From the NCBI GenBank assembly GCA_949841365.1, contig CATKZI010000007.1, forward strand, positions 62,001 through 126,000: 64,000 nt of DNA, read 5' to 3'. The notes below the pieces were generated by a model. The model was given only the letters and a program-made list of their open reading frames with translations. It had not been told where the DNA came from and made no database searches. A program made the translations under genes and the position numbers. Positions 35,650 through 44,282 of the stretch are shown one piece after another (position 1 is the first letter of the stretch; every line of letters begins with the position of its first letter). Origin of the DNA: an uncultured Candidatus Melainabacteria bacterium. Lineage in GTDB: Bacteria; Cyanobacteriota; Vampirovibrionia; Gastranaerophilales; Gastranaerophilaceae.

Positions 35650-36043
35650 TATTTTGTCCGATAATATCAGAAATCCACGGAATATAGCTGTATTTGCCTA
35701 AGAATGATGTTCCAGCAAGATAAATTAATACAGAATAAATTACAATCTGTATTAAAGAATATCCGAACAATAACGGCATATTAAGCAAAAATCCGATTTG
35801 TGCAACAAGCTTATTAATTAACGGAATAAAGCTCAGTATGTTTGATACAAACCCGATAAACAACGACAATACCGTAAATCCCAGAGAAATAAAAATTGAT
35901 TGAAATATATGGTATTGCAAAAAAGGTTTTAATCTTGCATTTGTAAACAGGCTTACAATAAGCCAGATAAAACCTGCCATTCCCATTGTTAAATAGGAAA
36001 GTGATGCAACAACTCTTTCAACCATATCGGGCATTTCGCGCAT
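35636..36043 (-). CDS. Tic20-like / DUF4870-type membrane protein
   Basis: A 135-residue membrane protein with four helices. The N-terminus ERVVASLSYLTMGMAGFIWL and LKPFLQYHIFQSIFISLGF match the Tic20-like family common in cyanobacteria, whose plastid relative is part of the protein import channel. In bacteria its role is unknown. It overlaps the upstream TPR gene by one base (shared A of stop and start), so it is the second gene of that operon. The affiliation is consistent with a cyanobacterial-lineage host. Confidence 0.75.
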   Translation of the reverse strand: MREMPDMVERVVASLSYLTMGMAGFIWLIVSLFTNARLKPFLQYHIFQSIFISLGFTVLSLFIGFVSNILSFIPLINKLVAQIGFLLNMPLLFGYSLIQIVIYSVLIYLAGTSFLGKYSYIPWISDIIGQNISRR

Positions 36044-37089
36044 TATGCTCTCCTGTCTATGTATTCATCCAAAACTTGTGTATAAACAAGTCTGTATTCA
36101 TCATTTTCAGGTGCAATATTTATTGATGAACGGTATGAAGAAATTGCTTCCTCAATTTCACCTTTCAAATAATGTGCGTTGCCTAATAACATATATGTTT
36201 CTGCGCTGTTTGGTTTTAATCTTAAGCATTCTCTGTACAAATCAATTGCCAAATCAAGGAAATTGAAGTTTGTATAAAGGTTTGCAAGTAATGTTTGCGC
36301 ATCAATTTCTTTCGGATTAATTCCTGTTGCACGTTTGTACATTTCAACAGCCATATCGTATTCGCCAAATTCGGAAAGTGCAATCGCGTAACAAATATAT
36401 GCTTTATAATTGTCACCTTCCATTTGTAATGCTTTTTCAAAATAATTATAGGCTTTTTCTCGTTCTTTCATCAATGTTAGAGTGTTGCCGATACAAATTG
36501 CAACGATTTTGTTATCAGGGTTTAGAACAAATACTTTTTTATAAAGTTCTAATGCTGTTTCATAATCAAACAACTTGAAGCAGACATTACCCATATCAAT
36601 TAACGCTGTAAGGTTTTCAGGGTCAAGTGATAATGCTTTTTCGTAATATGCTTTAGATTCTATATAATCCTCATTGTCTTGATACAAAAGCGCAATAGCG
36701 TTGTAAATTTCAGGATTTGTAGAGTTTAAATCAATTGCTCTGTTATAGTAGAAAAGAGCTTTAGGGAAGTTTTTCCATTCCGCAAAAACGTTACCCATAT
36801 TGTAATAAATCAAAAAGTTTTTAGGATTAACTTCTAACGCTCTGTTGTAATATGAAAGAGATTTTCTGAAATCTTTTTCATAAAACCACATAGTCCCCAT
36901 TCCCACCAATGCCTGAACATCATCTGGTTTGATTGTCAAAAGACTTTCCAATACAGACATAACTCTGTCATAATCCTCAATCTGAAGATAAAGTTCAGAT
37001 AATTTATGGTAATTTTCCACATTTTGCGGGTCTTTAGCCATTGCTAATACTAATTCGTTAATTTGATTATTAATTTCTTCTCTGCTCAT
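36043..37089 (-). CDS. Tetratricopeptide repeat protein
   Basis: A 348-residue protein made of nine to ten TPR units of 34 residues (for example SLSYYNRALEVNPKNFLIYYNMGNVFAEW and SKAYYEKALSLDPENLTALIDMGNV, each with the W-L-G-Y-A-F-A-P pattern in variant form). No signal peptide, so a cytoplasmic scaffold is likely. AGGAAA precedes the ATG. It is translationally coupled to the Tic20-like membrane protein, its probable partner. No catalytic motif. Confidence 0.88.
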   Translation of the reverse strand: MSREEINNQINELVLAMAKDPQNVENYHKLSELYLQIEDYDRVMSVLESLLTIKPDDVQALVGMGTMWFYEKDFRKSLSYYNRALEVNPKNFLIYYNMGNVFAEWKNFPKALFYYNRAIDLNSTNPEIYNAIALLYQDNEDYIESKAYYEKALSLDPENLTALIDMGNVCFKLFDYETALELYKKVFVLNPDNKIVAICIGNTLTLMKEREKAYNYFEKALQMEGDNYKAYICYAIALSEFGEYDMAVEMYKRATGINPKEIDAQTLLANLYTNFNFLDLAIDLYRECLRLKPNSAETYMLLGNAHYLKGEIEEAISSYRSSINIAPENDEYRLVYTQVLDEYIDRRA

Positions 37090-37171
37090 CTTATTTTTCC
37101 TAAATACTCTCCTGTATCATAATTCTACACTATTTTTAATATTTTGCAATAATGTAAAGTTACATAAAGAA

Positions 37172-37196
37172 AAAACTCCCTAAAAAGGAGCTGATT
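37172..37196 (-). terminator. Probable terminator of rsfS
   Basis: On the minus strand CTCC-TTTTTAG-GGAG followed by six T, just after the rsfS stop. The stem is only four to five base pairs, so it is weak. Confidence 0.5.
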
Positions 37197-37202
37197 ACGT
37201 TA

Positions 37203-37595
37203 TTAAAATTCTCTGTAATCTTTTGAAAGTTCTTTCCATTCATCTTCCGATATGCTGAATGCATTACTCCAGAACTTCTCGATTGCATAAGTTTCACGTT
37301 CATCTTTATGCAGAATATGAACGATTACATCGCCGTAATCAAGTAAATTCCAACGGTTTTTAGCATCATTTTCCATTCTGATAGGTGAACGTTCAAAAAA
37401 TTCCTTAATTTTTTCTTTTGTATTGTTCATCAAAGCTTTAACCTGCGGTGTAGAATCACCTGTAACAATTACAAAATAATCCGCCAATGATGAAACATTG
37501 CTGATGTTTAAAATCGTAATATCTTTACCTAACTTATCGTCAAGTGTTCCTGCAATAGCGCAGGCTAGTTTTTTTGAATCTATATCTTGTGTCAT
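37203..37595 (-). CDS. rsfS: Ribosomal silencing factor RsfS
   Basis: A 130-residue protein that binds L14 on the 50S subunit and blocks subunit joining when nutrients fall. Family marks are LDDKLGKDITILNISNVSSLADYFVIVTG (in two strands), RNRW-like NRWNLLDYGDVIVHI, and the C-terminal FSNAF-like FWSNAF. AAGGAAAAG precedes the ATG. It follows rpiB by 17 bases, so the two form an operon. Confidence 0.94.
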   Translation of the reverse strand: MTQDIDSKKLACAIAGTLDDKLGKDITILNISNVSSLADYFVIVTGDSTPQVKALMNNTKEKIKEFFERSPIRMENDAKNRWNLLDYGDVIVHILHKDERETYAIEKFWSNAFSISEDEWKELSKDYREF

Positions 37596-37612
37596 ATCTT
37601 TTCCTTATTATT

Positions 37613-38050
37613 TTATTTATCCAACATGTCAACTCTGCGTTGATGTCTTCCGCCCTCAAATTCAGTTTTTAACCAAATATCAACAATATCAAGCATAAGG
37701 TTTTCGCCTATTACTCGTTCGCCTAGACATAATACATTTGAATCATTATGCTGTCTTGTCATTCTCGCAGAATAAGTGTCACCGCATAAAGAAGCTCGTA
37801 TTCCGTGAACCTTGTTTGCTGCAATTGACATGCCTATACCCGTTCCGCAAACCAAAATTCCTCTGTTAAATTCTCCCGATACGATTTTTTTAGCAACTTC
37901 TTTTGCAATTACAGGGTAATCGCAAGATTCTTTGTTGAATGTTCCGACATCAAAGACTTCAATATTATTTGATTTAAGGTAATCAATAATAACTTCTTTA
38001 TATTCAAAACCGCCGTGATCAGAGCCTATAACAACTTTTAAATCTTGCAT
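37613..38050 (-). CDS. rpiB: Ribose-5-phosphate isomerase B
   Basis: RpiB interconverts ribose-5-P and ribulose-5-P. The 145-residue protein has GSDHGGFEYKE at 9-19, YPVIAKEVAKKI, the catalytic Cys in LVCGTGIGMSIAANKVHGIRA (in pieces), and RQHNDSNVLCLGERV. A relative, galactose- or allose-6-P isomerase, shares the fold, but the full RpiB pattern is present. AAAAGAGGTG precedes the ATG. First gene of the rpiB-rsfS pair. Confidence 0.94.
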   Translation of the reverse strand: MQDLKVVIGSDHGGFEYKEVIIDYLKSNNIEVFDVGTFNKESCDYPVIAKEVAKKIVSGEFNRGILVCGTGIGMSIAANKVHGIRASLCGDTYSARMTRQHNDSNVLCLGERVIGENLMLDIVDIWLKTEFEGGRHQRRVDMLDK

Positions 38051-38120
38051 ATTAAAACACCTCTTTTGTTATTATACATATATTTTGTTTTGTTGCCAAG
38101 ATGTTTTAATAAAAATTAAA

Positions 38121-38150
38121 GAAGCCGGACGAAAATCGTCCGGCTTTTGT
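38121..38150. terminator. Strong hairpin terminator
   Basis: GAAGCCGGACGA-AAA-TCGTCCGGCTTTT, an 11-base perfect stem between the 3' end of the Gly-rich gene (minus) and the rpiB promoter. The T-run is clearer on the plus strand, but CTTCTTT follows on the minus strand. Confidence 0.8.
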
Positions 38151-38164
38151 GTTTATAAAAATTA

Positions 38165-39346
38165 TTATGATGTAGCTGCTTTATTCCAGCCTGCTGTAGC
38201 ATCTACAAATGCAATATCTTGTCTTTGAGATATTTGATACTTTCCGTTACTAGCTTTTTCTAATATATATACTTGTTTATTTGATGTTCCAGCTGTTGTA
38301 TCGGTTAAGTATACATATTTGCCATTACCTTTTATTTCTATGCTATAGTTTCTGCCACCTATTGTTACAGTACCATTGGTTGAATTAAAGTTAGAAATTG
38401 ATTTATTAGTTAAATCACCAATATCGCTATCATCGATTACTGATATTGTTTTATCATTGCCGAAAATGTCTGCCAAATCATTCATAGCATTTATTCCAGA
38501 TATAACTTCTGTTCCAGAACCATTTTGTCTTGAATTTACGTATTCTTTATAAGCATCAGTTACATTATCAAAGTATTTTTCACCAACTTTTAGTTTGCCG
38601 GCATGCTCTCCGGTTGTCTGGAAGTTTGTAGTTATATAAGCCGTATTAAATAATTCAGCAAATCCTGCTTTCTTAGTGTTTAATTGTTCTTCGGTTAAGC
38701 TTGCAGGTGTGACAGTTGGAGTTGTTAAAGCTGCCAAATTATCAACTAGATTATTGGGGTTATCATCACTGTAATACTTTATTACGCCATCAACTATTTT
38801 AGCATGGAATTTTGTATTAAGTCCTTGAGCGGTAGATTCGGCACCTTGTAATCTAGTATCAATAGCTCCACTGCCATTATTTCTTTGAGCAGGGGTTTTT
38901 AGTGCATCTATAACCTCATCAATGGTATCATATTTTTCACCATTTAACATGAATGTACCGTCATGCATTACTGAAATTTTTGCATCAGGATACTGTTCTT
39001 TAAGTGCTTTTACGTCAGCTCTGGCAGCACTAAGGTCAACTTTTACATCGACGTCAGTTTTACTACCGCCGCCACCGCCGCCCCAGAAGCATGCGAACAT
39101 GTTTCCCAGACCGTTAAGGAGCATACCGCCCATCATAGTCCAGTCCATCCAACTCATCTTATTAGAACTGCCGCCACAGCAACAGTCGTCATAGTAGTCG
39201 TAGCATCCGCCAAACCCTCCTATATTGTTATTAATAATAGTAGGATTTGAGAATACATTAACTCGCGTATTCCTAAACTGTCCCGGCATTAAGTTGTAAC
39301 TCAGCGGTCGTCGTCCGCCGTTTGACCATCCTGTAATGTTATACAT
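38165..39346 (-). CDS. Gly-rich uncharacterised protein, HLR1-associated (sibling 1)
   Basis: A 393-residue protein without signal peptide. Residues 1-95 are rich in Gly, Asn, Cys and Met (GGFGGCYDYYDDCCCGGSS; WGGGGGGSK). A module near 97-150 (DVKALKEQYPDAKISVMHDGTFMLNGEKYDTIDEVIDAL, read in pieces) resembles one in the next gene. The rest is polar, perhaps beta-rich. GAGGAGAG precedes the ATG. Its promoter region shares a leader motif with the genes at 39493 and 48841, and an exact HLR1-type box lies 80 bases upstream. Function unknown. Confidence 0.7.
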   Translation of the reverse strand: MYNITGWSNGGRRPLSYNLMPGQFRNTRVNVFSNPTIINNNIGGFGGCYDYYDDCCCGGSSNKMSWMDWTMMGGMLLNGLGNMFACFWGGGGGGSKTDVDVKVDLSAARADVKALKEQYPDAKISVMHDGTFMLNGEKYDTIDEVIDALKTPAQRNNGSGAIDTRLQGAESTAQGLNTKFHAKIVDGVIKYYSDDNPNNLVDNLAALTTPTVTPASLTEEQLNTKKAGFAELFNTAYITTNFQTTGEHAGKLKVGEKYFDNVTDAYKEYVNSRQNGSGTEVISGINAMNDLADIFGNDKTISVIDDSDIGDLTNKSISNFNSTNGTVTIGGRNYSIEIKGNGKYVYLTDTTAGTSNKQVYILEKASNGKYQISQRQDIAFVDATAGWNKAATS

Positions 39347-39351
39347 GGCCT

Positions 39352-39443
39352 GCTCTCCTCTATTTATGCTCTCTTATATATATAAAGTATATATAAACTG
39401 CAAAATTTCACAAAAGGAGAGATTCGTTACAATTGTTTACAAA
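39352..39443 (-). promoter_or_regulatory. Promoter region of sibling 1: HLR1-type box and common leader
   Basis: GTTACAATTGTTTACAAA at 39426-39443 (plus orientation) fits the cyanobacterial RpaB box KTTACAWWNNKTTACAWW at every position. Downstream on the minus strand come ACTTTATATATATAAGAG and CATAAATAGAGGA, which are shared with the other two siblings. The box is 80 bases from the start codon. Confidence 0.7.
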
Positions 39444-39492
39444 AATAAATCTTTCGTATTTTATATAACGAAAGATTTATTTACTTTATTTT

Positions 39493-40986
39493 TTATTTTA
39501 ATTTATCATTATATTTGCCAAGCATAACCTCATCCATTAAGAATTTTTCTCCATTATAGCAAAGATAAACATTGCCATCTATTTGGTTTATTGTAGCTTT
39601 GCTTTTTGCTAAAGGTCCGTTACCAGTTATGCTAAATACCTTACTTGTATTACCATTTTTATCAACATGAAAATGTCCAGTATAAGGATCAAGCATATCG
39701 TAACAAGTTCCGTTACTGCTATTTCCAATAAAGTTTGAATAATCAAGTCCATCAAGTTGATATTCATTACCTGCAATTGTTATATTTATATCTCGACATA
39801 TATGCTGTTTAGTCATGTCTTCTTTACTTGTTATTGTATTTTGTGAACCGTAGTAGGTGATTTTTACAGGGTTTGTAGTGCAGTAGCCACCAATATATTT
39901 ATTTAAAGCATCAGGGAATAATTTGCAGCCTGTAGTTGGACAATTGTTCATGAATTCCTCTTTTGTGCAAGCTTGATATTTAACAGTATTCCCACTTGTT
40001 ACAGGTTTATACATGTATATTTCATTATTTATTTTAGCATATGCGTACCCATTAGTCATGTATGTTGTATTGTTTGGCATATCTGATTTATTAATTAATG
40101 CTGCGACTTTTTTTGTAAGAGTATATGTATTTTTTAAATCGTCAATGCTAGGAATATCTAATTTATTCCAAGGGAATGGTGTTTTAGGTGTACCATTTTC
40201 TTCAAAACAAGATGGATTATATTTTATCATATCTTTAACTACTTGACTATCATTTGTTAAAGTACTCATATCAAGTCCGCCTGTTTCTAAAACTTTTAAT
40301 ATTTCTATAGGAGTTGGGCTGACACTTTTATCTGTAAAATTCGTCTTAAACCACTGCTCATTTATACCACGCTTGTGCCAAGTGCTTGGTACTCTAACTC
40401 TTGTCGAATCGTTACCGCCTGCCCCACCAGCTTGTCCTGGCGGATCACCTGCGCCATCAGTACCGCCAACCGAACCTGCGGGGGCAACATCTGTATCATC
40501 ATCTGATGTTTCCACTCTAGCAGCAGGTTTTGTTTTGAATTTATCCGGATTTTGATCAACATATTCATTTAATCCATCCATTAATTCATCAACACTATCA
40601 GCTTCTATTCGTTGCGTTTTGTCTGATTTCAAGTATGCAAAGTATCTATCTCCGATTTTACGGATATTAAATTCACTGTATGCTGATTTTAATTCTGTCA
40701 AACTCTGTGCATCTTGCTGTTGTTGTAAGTATTCTTCATAGTTCTGAGGCACAGCAGCTCCACCGCCGCCACCGCCAAGGTATAAACCGGGGTAGAAGCC
40801 TCCTTGCTGTTGTGGTGGTGTTGCATAGCATCTAAACATATTGCTCATGTTATTCATCATGCCAAATAGCATTTGATAACCAAACATTTTTTGCATCCAG
40901 TTGTTACCGCCGTTGCATTGATGTCCACCACAACCAAAACCCCAAGGCACTGGAGTCCATAGGTTATTGTTAATAACTCTTACCAT
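39493..40986 (-). CDS. Gly/Pro-rich uncharacterised protein, HLR1-associated (sibling 2)
   Basis: A 497-residue protein. The N-terminal 80 residues are Gly, Asn, Met and Gln rich (CGGHQCNGGNNWMQKMFGYQ), followed by YLGGGGGGAAVP. Residues about 92-145 hold a module (LKSAYSEFNIRKIGDRYFAYLK ... DSVDELMDGL, in pieces) like that of the neighbouring gene. A Thr/Asp/Gly linker around 150-185 and a Cys-containing C-terminal half follow. GAGGA precedes the ATG. Its upstream region repeats the leader and HLR1 arrangement of sibling 1. No signal peptide; function unknown. Confidence 0.7.
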   Translation of the reverse strand: MVRVINNNLWTPVPWGFGCGGHQCNGGNNWMQKMFGYQMLFGMMNNMSNMFRCYATPPQQQGGFYPGLYLGGGGGGAAVPQNYEEYLQQQQDAQSLTELKSAYSEFNIRKIGDRYFAYLKSDKTQRIEADSVDELMDGLNEYVDQNPDKFKTKPAARVETSDDDTDVAPAGSVGGTDGAGDPPGQAGGAGGNDSTRVRVPSTWHKRGINEQWFKTNFTDKSVSPTPIEILKVLETGGLDMSTLTNDSQVVKDMIKYNPSCFEENGTPKTPFPWNKLDIPSIDDLKNTYTLTKKVAALINKSDMPNNTTYMTNGYAYAKINNEIYMYKPVTSGNTVKYQACTKEEFMNNCPTTGCKLFPDALNKYIGGYCTTNPVKITYYGSQNTITSKEDMTKQHICRDINITIAGNEYQLDGLDYSNFIGNSSNGTCYDMLDPYTGHFHVDKNGNTSKVFSITGNGPLAKSKATINQIDGNVYLCYNGEKFLMDEVMLGKYNDKLK

Positions 40987-40991
40987 ATGTA

Positions 40992-41081
40992 TGTCCTCAT
41001 TTATACTCTTATGTATATATAAAGTATATAAAGTTTAAATAATTGCTTAATTATAAAAAATGCTTTACATTTGTTTACAAA
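40992..41081 (-). promoter_or_regulatory. Promoter region of sibling 2: HLR1-type box and common leader
   Basis: TTTACATTTGTTTACAAA at 41064-41081 fits the RpaB box KTTACAWWNNKTTACAWW exactly, 78 bases from the start codon and abutting the recG stop. The leader on the minus strand reads ACTTTATATATACATAAGAG then TATAAATGAGGA, as in siblings 1 and 3. Confidence 0.7.
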
Positions 41082-43454
41082 CTATATATCCAGCCCGCTG
41101 AAAAGCTGTAAGGACGTAACTTCTTTTAAATAAGGATAAGCTTCTATATTATGTGATTTTACAAAATCTATTGCTTCATTGCGGGCTTGCTCAAGGATTT
41201 TGGCATCGCGGACTATATCTGAAATTATTAAATCAGGAAGTCCGCTTTGTCGTGTCCCTAAAAATTCTCCGGGTCCACGGAGTTGCAAGTCTTTTTCTGC
41301 GATTACAAAGCCGTCATTTGTTTCGGTCATTATGTTCAGGCGCTCGCGGGTTTCTTGAGATTTTGATGCGGTATGCAGTATACAATAGGACTGTAAATCG
41401 TTTCTGCCGACACGCCCACGCAGTTGATGTAATTGAGACAAACCAAAGCGTTCCGAATTTTCAATAAGCATTACTGTCGCATTTGGTACATCTACACCAA
41501 CTTCTACAACTGTTGTTGAAACTAAAATATCATATTTTTTTGCTTTAAAATCAGCCATGACTTGTTCTTTTTCGTCGTTTTTAAGTTTTCCGTGTAAAAG
41601 TCCGATTTTAAATTGTGGAAAAACTTCCGTTTGCAGTCGTTCTGCCTCTATTGTAGCGGCTTTTGCAGATAAAGTTTCACTTTCTTCAATCAATGGATAA
41701 ACAACATAAGCCTGTCTGCCCGCTTCAATTTCGCGCTGAATAAGTTCATAAACTCCTCTGTGTGAAGTCACAAGTGATGTTTTAATCGGCTTTCTGCCCT
41801 TTGGAAGTTCATCAATAATTGTCAAATCCAAATCGCCATGAACAGTTAATGCAAGTGTTCGCGGAATTGGCGTTGCGGTCATGGTAAGCATTTGCGGATT
41901 TTGAGATTTTTTCTTTAATATATTGCGTTGTTTTACTCCGAACCTGTGTTGTTCATCAACAACAATAGCGCCAAGGTTGTGGAAGTCAACATCTTCCTGA
42001 ATAAGCGCGTGCGTGCCGACTGCAATATTCATCTGACCGTTGCGCAAATCGGTGCGGAATTTTTCACGAACCCGTTTACCCTGACTGCCTAGGAATAGTC
42101 CAACACTTAGTCCCATAGGTGTGAGCCATTTTTGCAGGTTATTGTAATGCTGTTGTGCAAGAATTTCGGTTGGTGCCATAATCGCTCCCTGATAACCGTT
42201 TTCAACACCTGCTAGAAGCATTATTGTTGCAACAACAGTTTTGCCGCTGCCGACATCACCTTGCAGTAATCTTGCCATCGGAATATCTGAATTTAAGTCA
42301 TTCAAAATCTCATTAACAGCTCGCTTTTGTCCGTCTGTCAGTTCAAACGGTAAACTTTTTATAAACTTTTGAACCAAACCTTCTTCTTGAATTTTTAATG
42401 CCAGTGCAGAATGATTTCCCGCATTTTGTTCTCTTAAGCGTACTAATTTCAGCTGAATTAAGAAAAGTTCTTCAAATATAAGTGAATATCGAGCCTGTTC
42501 TAAAAGTTCCATATTTTCCGGAAAATGAATTTGTTCAACTGCAACTTTTTTGTCTAAAATTCCGTATTTTTCACGAATAAAATCAGGTAAAACATTTTCA
42601 ATTTCATTTTTATACATTTGAATTGCGTTGAAAATAGCGCGTCTCAGAACTTTTATACTTAAATCTTCGCAAACCTGATAAATTGGAACAATTCTTGCAA
42701 TATTAAGATTTGAATTTTTATCCTCAAGAAATTCGCCTGTCATAATCGAATATGTTGGTTTATCAAAAGTCAGTTTTTTATCAAAATTGTTTAATTTCAC
42801 TGTGCCCGAAAGCATTATTCCTGCGTTTACAGGAAATTGCGCTTTTACTCTTTCCAACATAAAGCGGTTTGATTTTGCCTGAAAAAAGCTTAAATCAAGC
42901 CAACCGCTTTCGTCTGCAACGGTAACTTTAACAACTGAAAGTTTGTTTTTGGTATTGAATGCCGAAACTGATTTTATGTATCCGAATACGGTTGTACTTT
43001 CGCCTTCTTTCAAATCGCGGATAAGAGTTCGGGATGAATAATCAATGTGTTTTTTAGGAAAATACATGATTAAATCCTGTGCAGTATAAATCCCAAGTTT
43101 ATTAAGTTTATATGCAATTTTTGGTCCGACGCCTTTCATATACATAACGTCTGTGTCTTTAGCGGGTTTATGTTCGCCTTTTGGAATTTCAGGTTGTGGC
43201 TGCGTTTCTGACTTTATCACCTTAATCAGCCTGTCAATACTTTTTCTGCGTTCATTTACACCTGCAAACGGGTAGTGTTCAAATGCTTCTATTAACACTG
43301 CCCATTTAGGATTTTTTTTTGAAAGTTTGTAGTATTTTTTCGCCTCATTCGTAATAAATTTAGAAAAAGGTTGTGTTTTTCCATGAATATCTATATATTT
43401 ATATTGAATCTCTATTTCTATAGCTTTTTTAAGCTGGTCAATATTATCAATCAT
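41082..43454 (-). CDS. recG: ATP-dependent DNA helicase RecG
   Basis: RecG remodels stalled forks and Holliday junctions. The 790-residue protein has an extra N-terminal domain of about 100 residues, as in cyanobacterial and plant RecG, then the wedge domain (GVGPKIAYKLNKLGIYTAQDLIMYFPKKH, in pieces), helicase motif I GDVGSGKTVVA, motif II DEQHRFG, TATPIPRT, and the C-terminal RGRVGR region. No Shine-Dalgarno; TACAAT preceded by TGA lies 6 bases before the ATG. The length fits the extended form. Confidence 0.96.
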   Translation of the reverse strand: MIDNIDQLKKAIEIEIQYKYIDIHGKTQPFSKFITNEAKKYYKLSKKNPKWAVLIEAFEHYPFAGVNERRKSIDRLIKVIKSETQPQPEIPKGEHKPAKDTDVMYMKGVGPKIAYKLNKLGIYTAQDLIMYFPKKHIDYSSRTLIRDLKEGESTTVFGYIKSVSAFNTKNKLSVVKVTVADESGWLDLSFFQAKSNRFMLERVKAQFPVNAGIMLSGTVKLNNFDKKLTFDKPTYSIMTGEFLEDKNSNLNIARIVPIYQVCEDLSIKVLRRAIFNAIQMYKNEIENVLPDFIREKYGILDKKVAVEQIHFPENMELLEQARYSLIFEELFLIQLKLVRLREQNAGNHSALALKIQEEGLVQKFIKSLPFELTDGQKRAVNEILNDLNSDIPMARLLQGDVGSGKTVVATIMLLAGVENGYQGAIMAPTEILAQQHYNNLQKWLTPMGLSVGLFLGSQGKRVREKFRTDLRNGQMNIAVGTHALIQEDVDFHNLGAIVVDEQHRFGVKQRNILKKKSQNPQMLTMTATPIPRTLALTVHGDLDLTIIDELPKGRKPIKTSLVTSHRGVYELIQREIEAGRQAYVVYPLIEESETLSAKAATIEAERLQTEVFPQFKIGLLHGKLKNDEKEQVMADFKAKKYDILVSTTVVEVGVDVPNATVMLIENSERFGLSQLHQLRGRVGRNDLQSYCILHTASKSQETRERLNIMTETNDGFVIAEKDLQLRGPGEFLGTRQSGLPDLIISDIVRDAKILEQARNEAIDFVKSHNIEAYPYLKEVTSLQLFSGLDI

Positions 43455-43460
43455 AAATAA

Positions 43461-43466
43461 ATTGTA
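43461..43466 (-). promoter_or_regulatory. Extended -10 box of recG, leaderless arrangement
   Basis: Minus-strand TGA-TACAAT, 6 bases, ATG. No ribosome binding site. Confidence 0.6.
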
Positions 43467-43479
43467 TCATAATTATTTT

Positions 43480-44282
43480 TTACCATGGATAGTCATCAGG
43501 AACTTTCCAGCCGTTTAAAATTATATCTCTGGCACAGGTTACACCGTTCCAAGCATCATTATTGCCATTGTGATTGCATTTTTTATAGGTGTCTGAACCT
43601 ATAAGCCCCAAACCTGTAATAACAAAGGTCGGAGCTTTTTGGGCAGGTGACAAATCAAAAGCAAAAACATCTCTCCCTGCAATGTTAGGACCTTTAGAAC
43701 CATTTATATCAACAAATAAATAGCGGTAATTTGAAGTATGATTCCAAATAACATAACAAAAACCTTTTTGCGGTACACAATAAGCATGATCATAATTGGG
43801 GATGATATATGTTCTTTCTTTTGATTTCGTAAGAATGCTTCTATTTTTTCCTTTGTATTTTTCCACTCCGAGTATATAAGGATTAATGTATAGTTCAAGG
43901 ATTTTGTCAGTTGAATCTGAGTAACCAGCATAAGAAAGTACAATGTCTGATGGTATTAGAATTGGATCTCCAAAATCTAATTTAGCACGTTCTATTGCTT
44001 CTGAAAAAATCTGATATGCAGCTTTTAATTGTGTTACTGTTATCTGTTTTTGATAATTTGCAATTAATTGCGGTATTGTTATTGCTGATATAACACCAAT
44101 AACGCCTAATGTAATTAGAACCTCAGCAAGTGTAAAACCATATTTAAACTTTCTAAAAAGCCGAATGTGTCGGGTTAAGTGATGCTTCAACCAAGAGCCT
44201 GTAAATCTTAACCGAGCCTGCTCGTCATAACTACGCACGTAGTGTCGGGGGGGGGGCAGTTTTGAGCTTGTAATTTAATCAT
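43480..44282 (-). CDS. Prepilin-like protein, out of frame at a 10-C tract (phase-variable candidate)
   Basis: GAAAGGAG and an ATG at 44282 give the expected start MIKLQAQNC, but the C run (plus-strand G at 44247-44256) has 10 bases and sends translation to a stop after 24 codons. The main frame starts around 44238 (a GTG without ribosome site) and contains a long basic segment, then GFTLAEVLITLGVIGVISA, the prepilin cleavage site and helix. With 11 or 8 C the leader would be about 49 residues. The C-terminal part has DINGSKGPNIAGRDVFAF, the motif shared with the prepilin at 4065. A 75-base segment in the leader looks inserted. Function unknown. Confidence 0.75.
44167..44256. repeat. Segment in the prepilin leader bounded by 8-bp direct repeats, with a C10 tract
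   Basis: GTGTCGGG occurs at 44167-44174 and 44242-44249. Between them lie a CTTAACC/GGTTAAG inverted pair and the palindrome CTACGCACGTAG (44231-44242, copy 3). The second repeat runs into ten G (44247-44256). The layout suggests a small insertion. Confidence 0.55.

Noticed and set aside
43480-44238. Taking GTG at 44238 as the genuine start of the second prepilin
   Set aside because: No ribosome site before the GTG, whereas the ATG at 44282 has GAAAGGAG at good distance and is separated only by the C tract.
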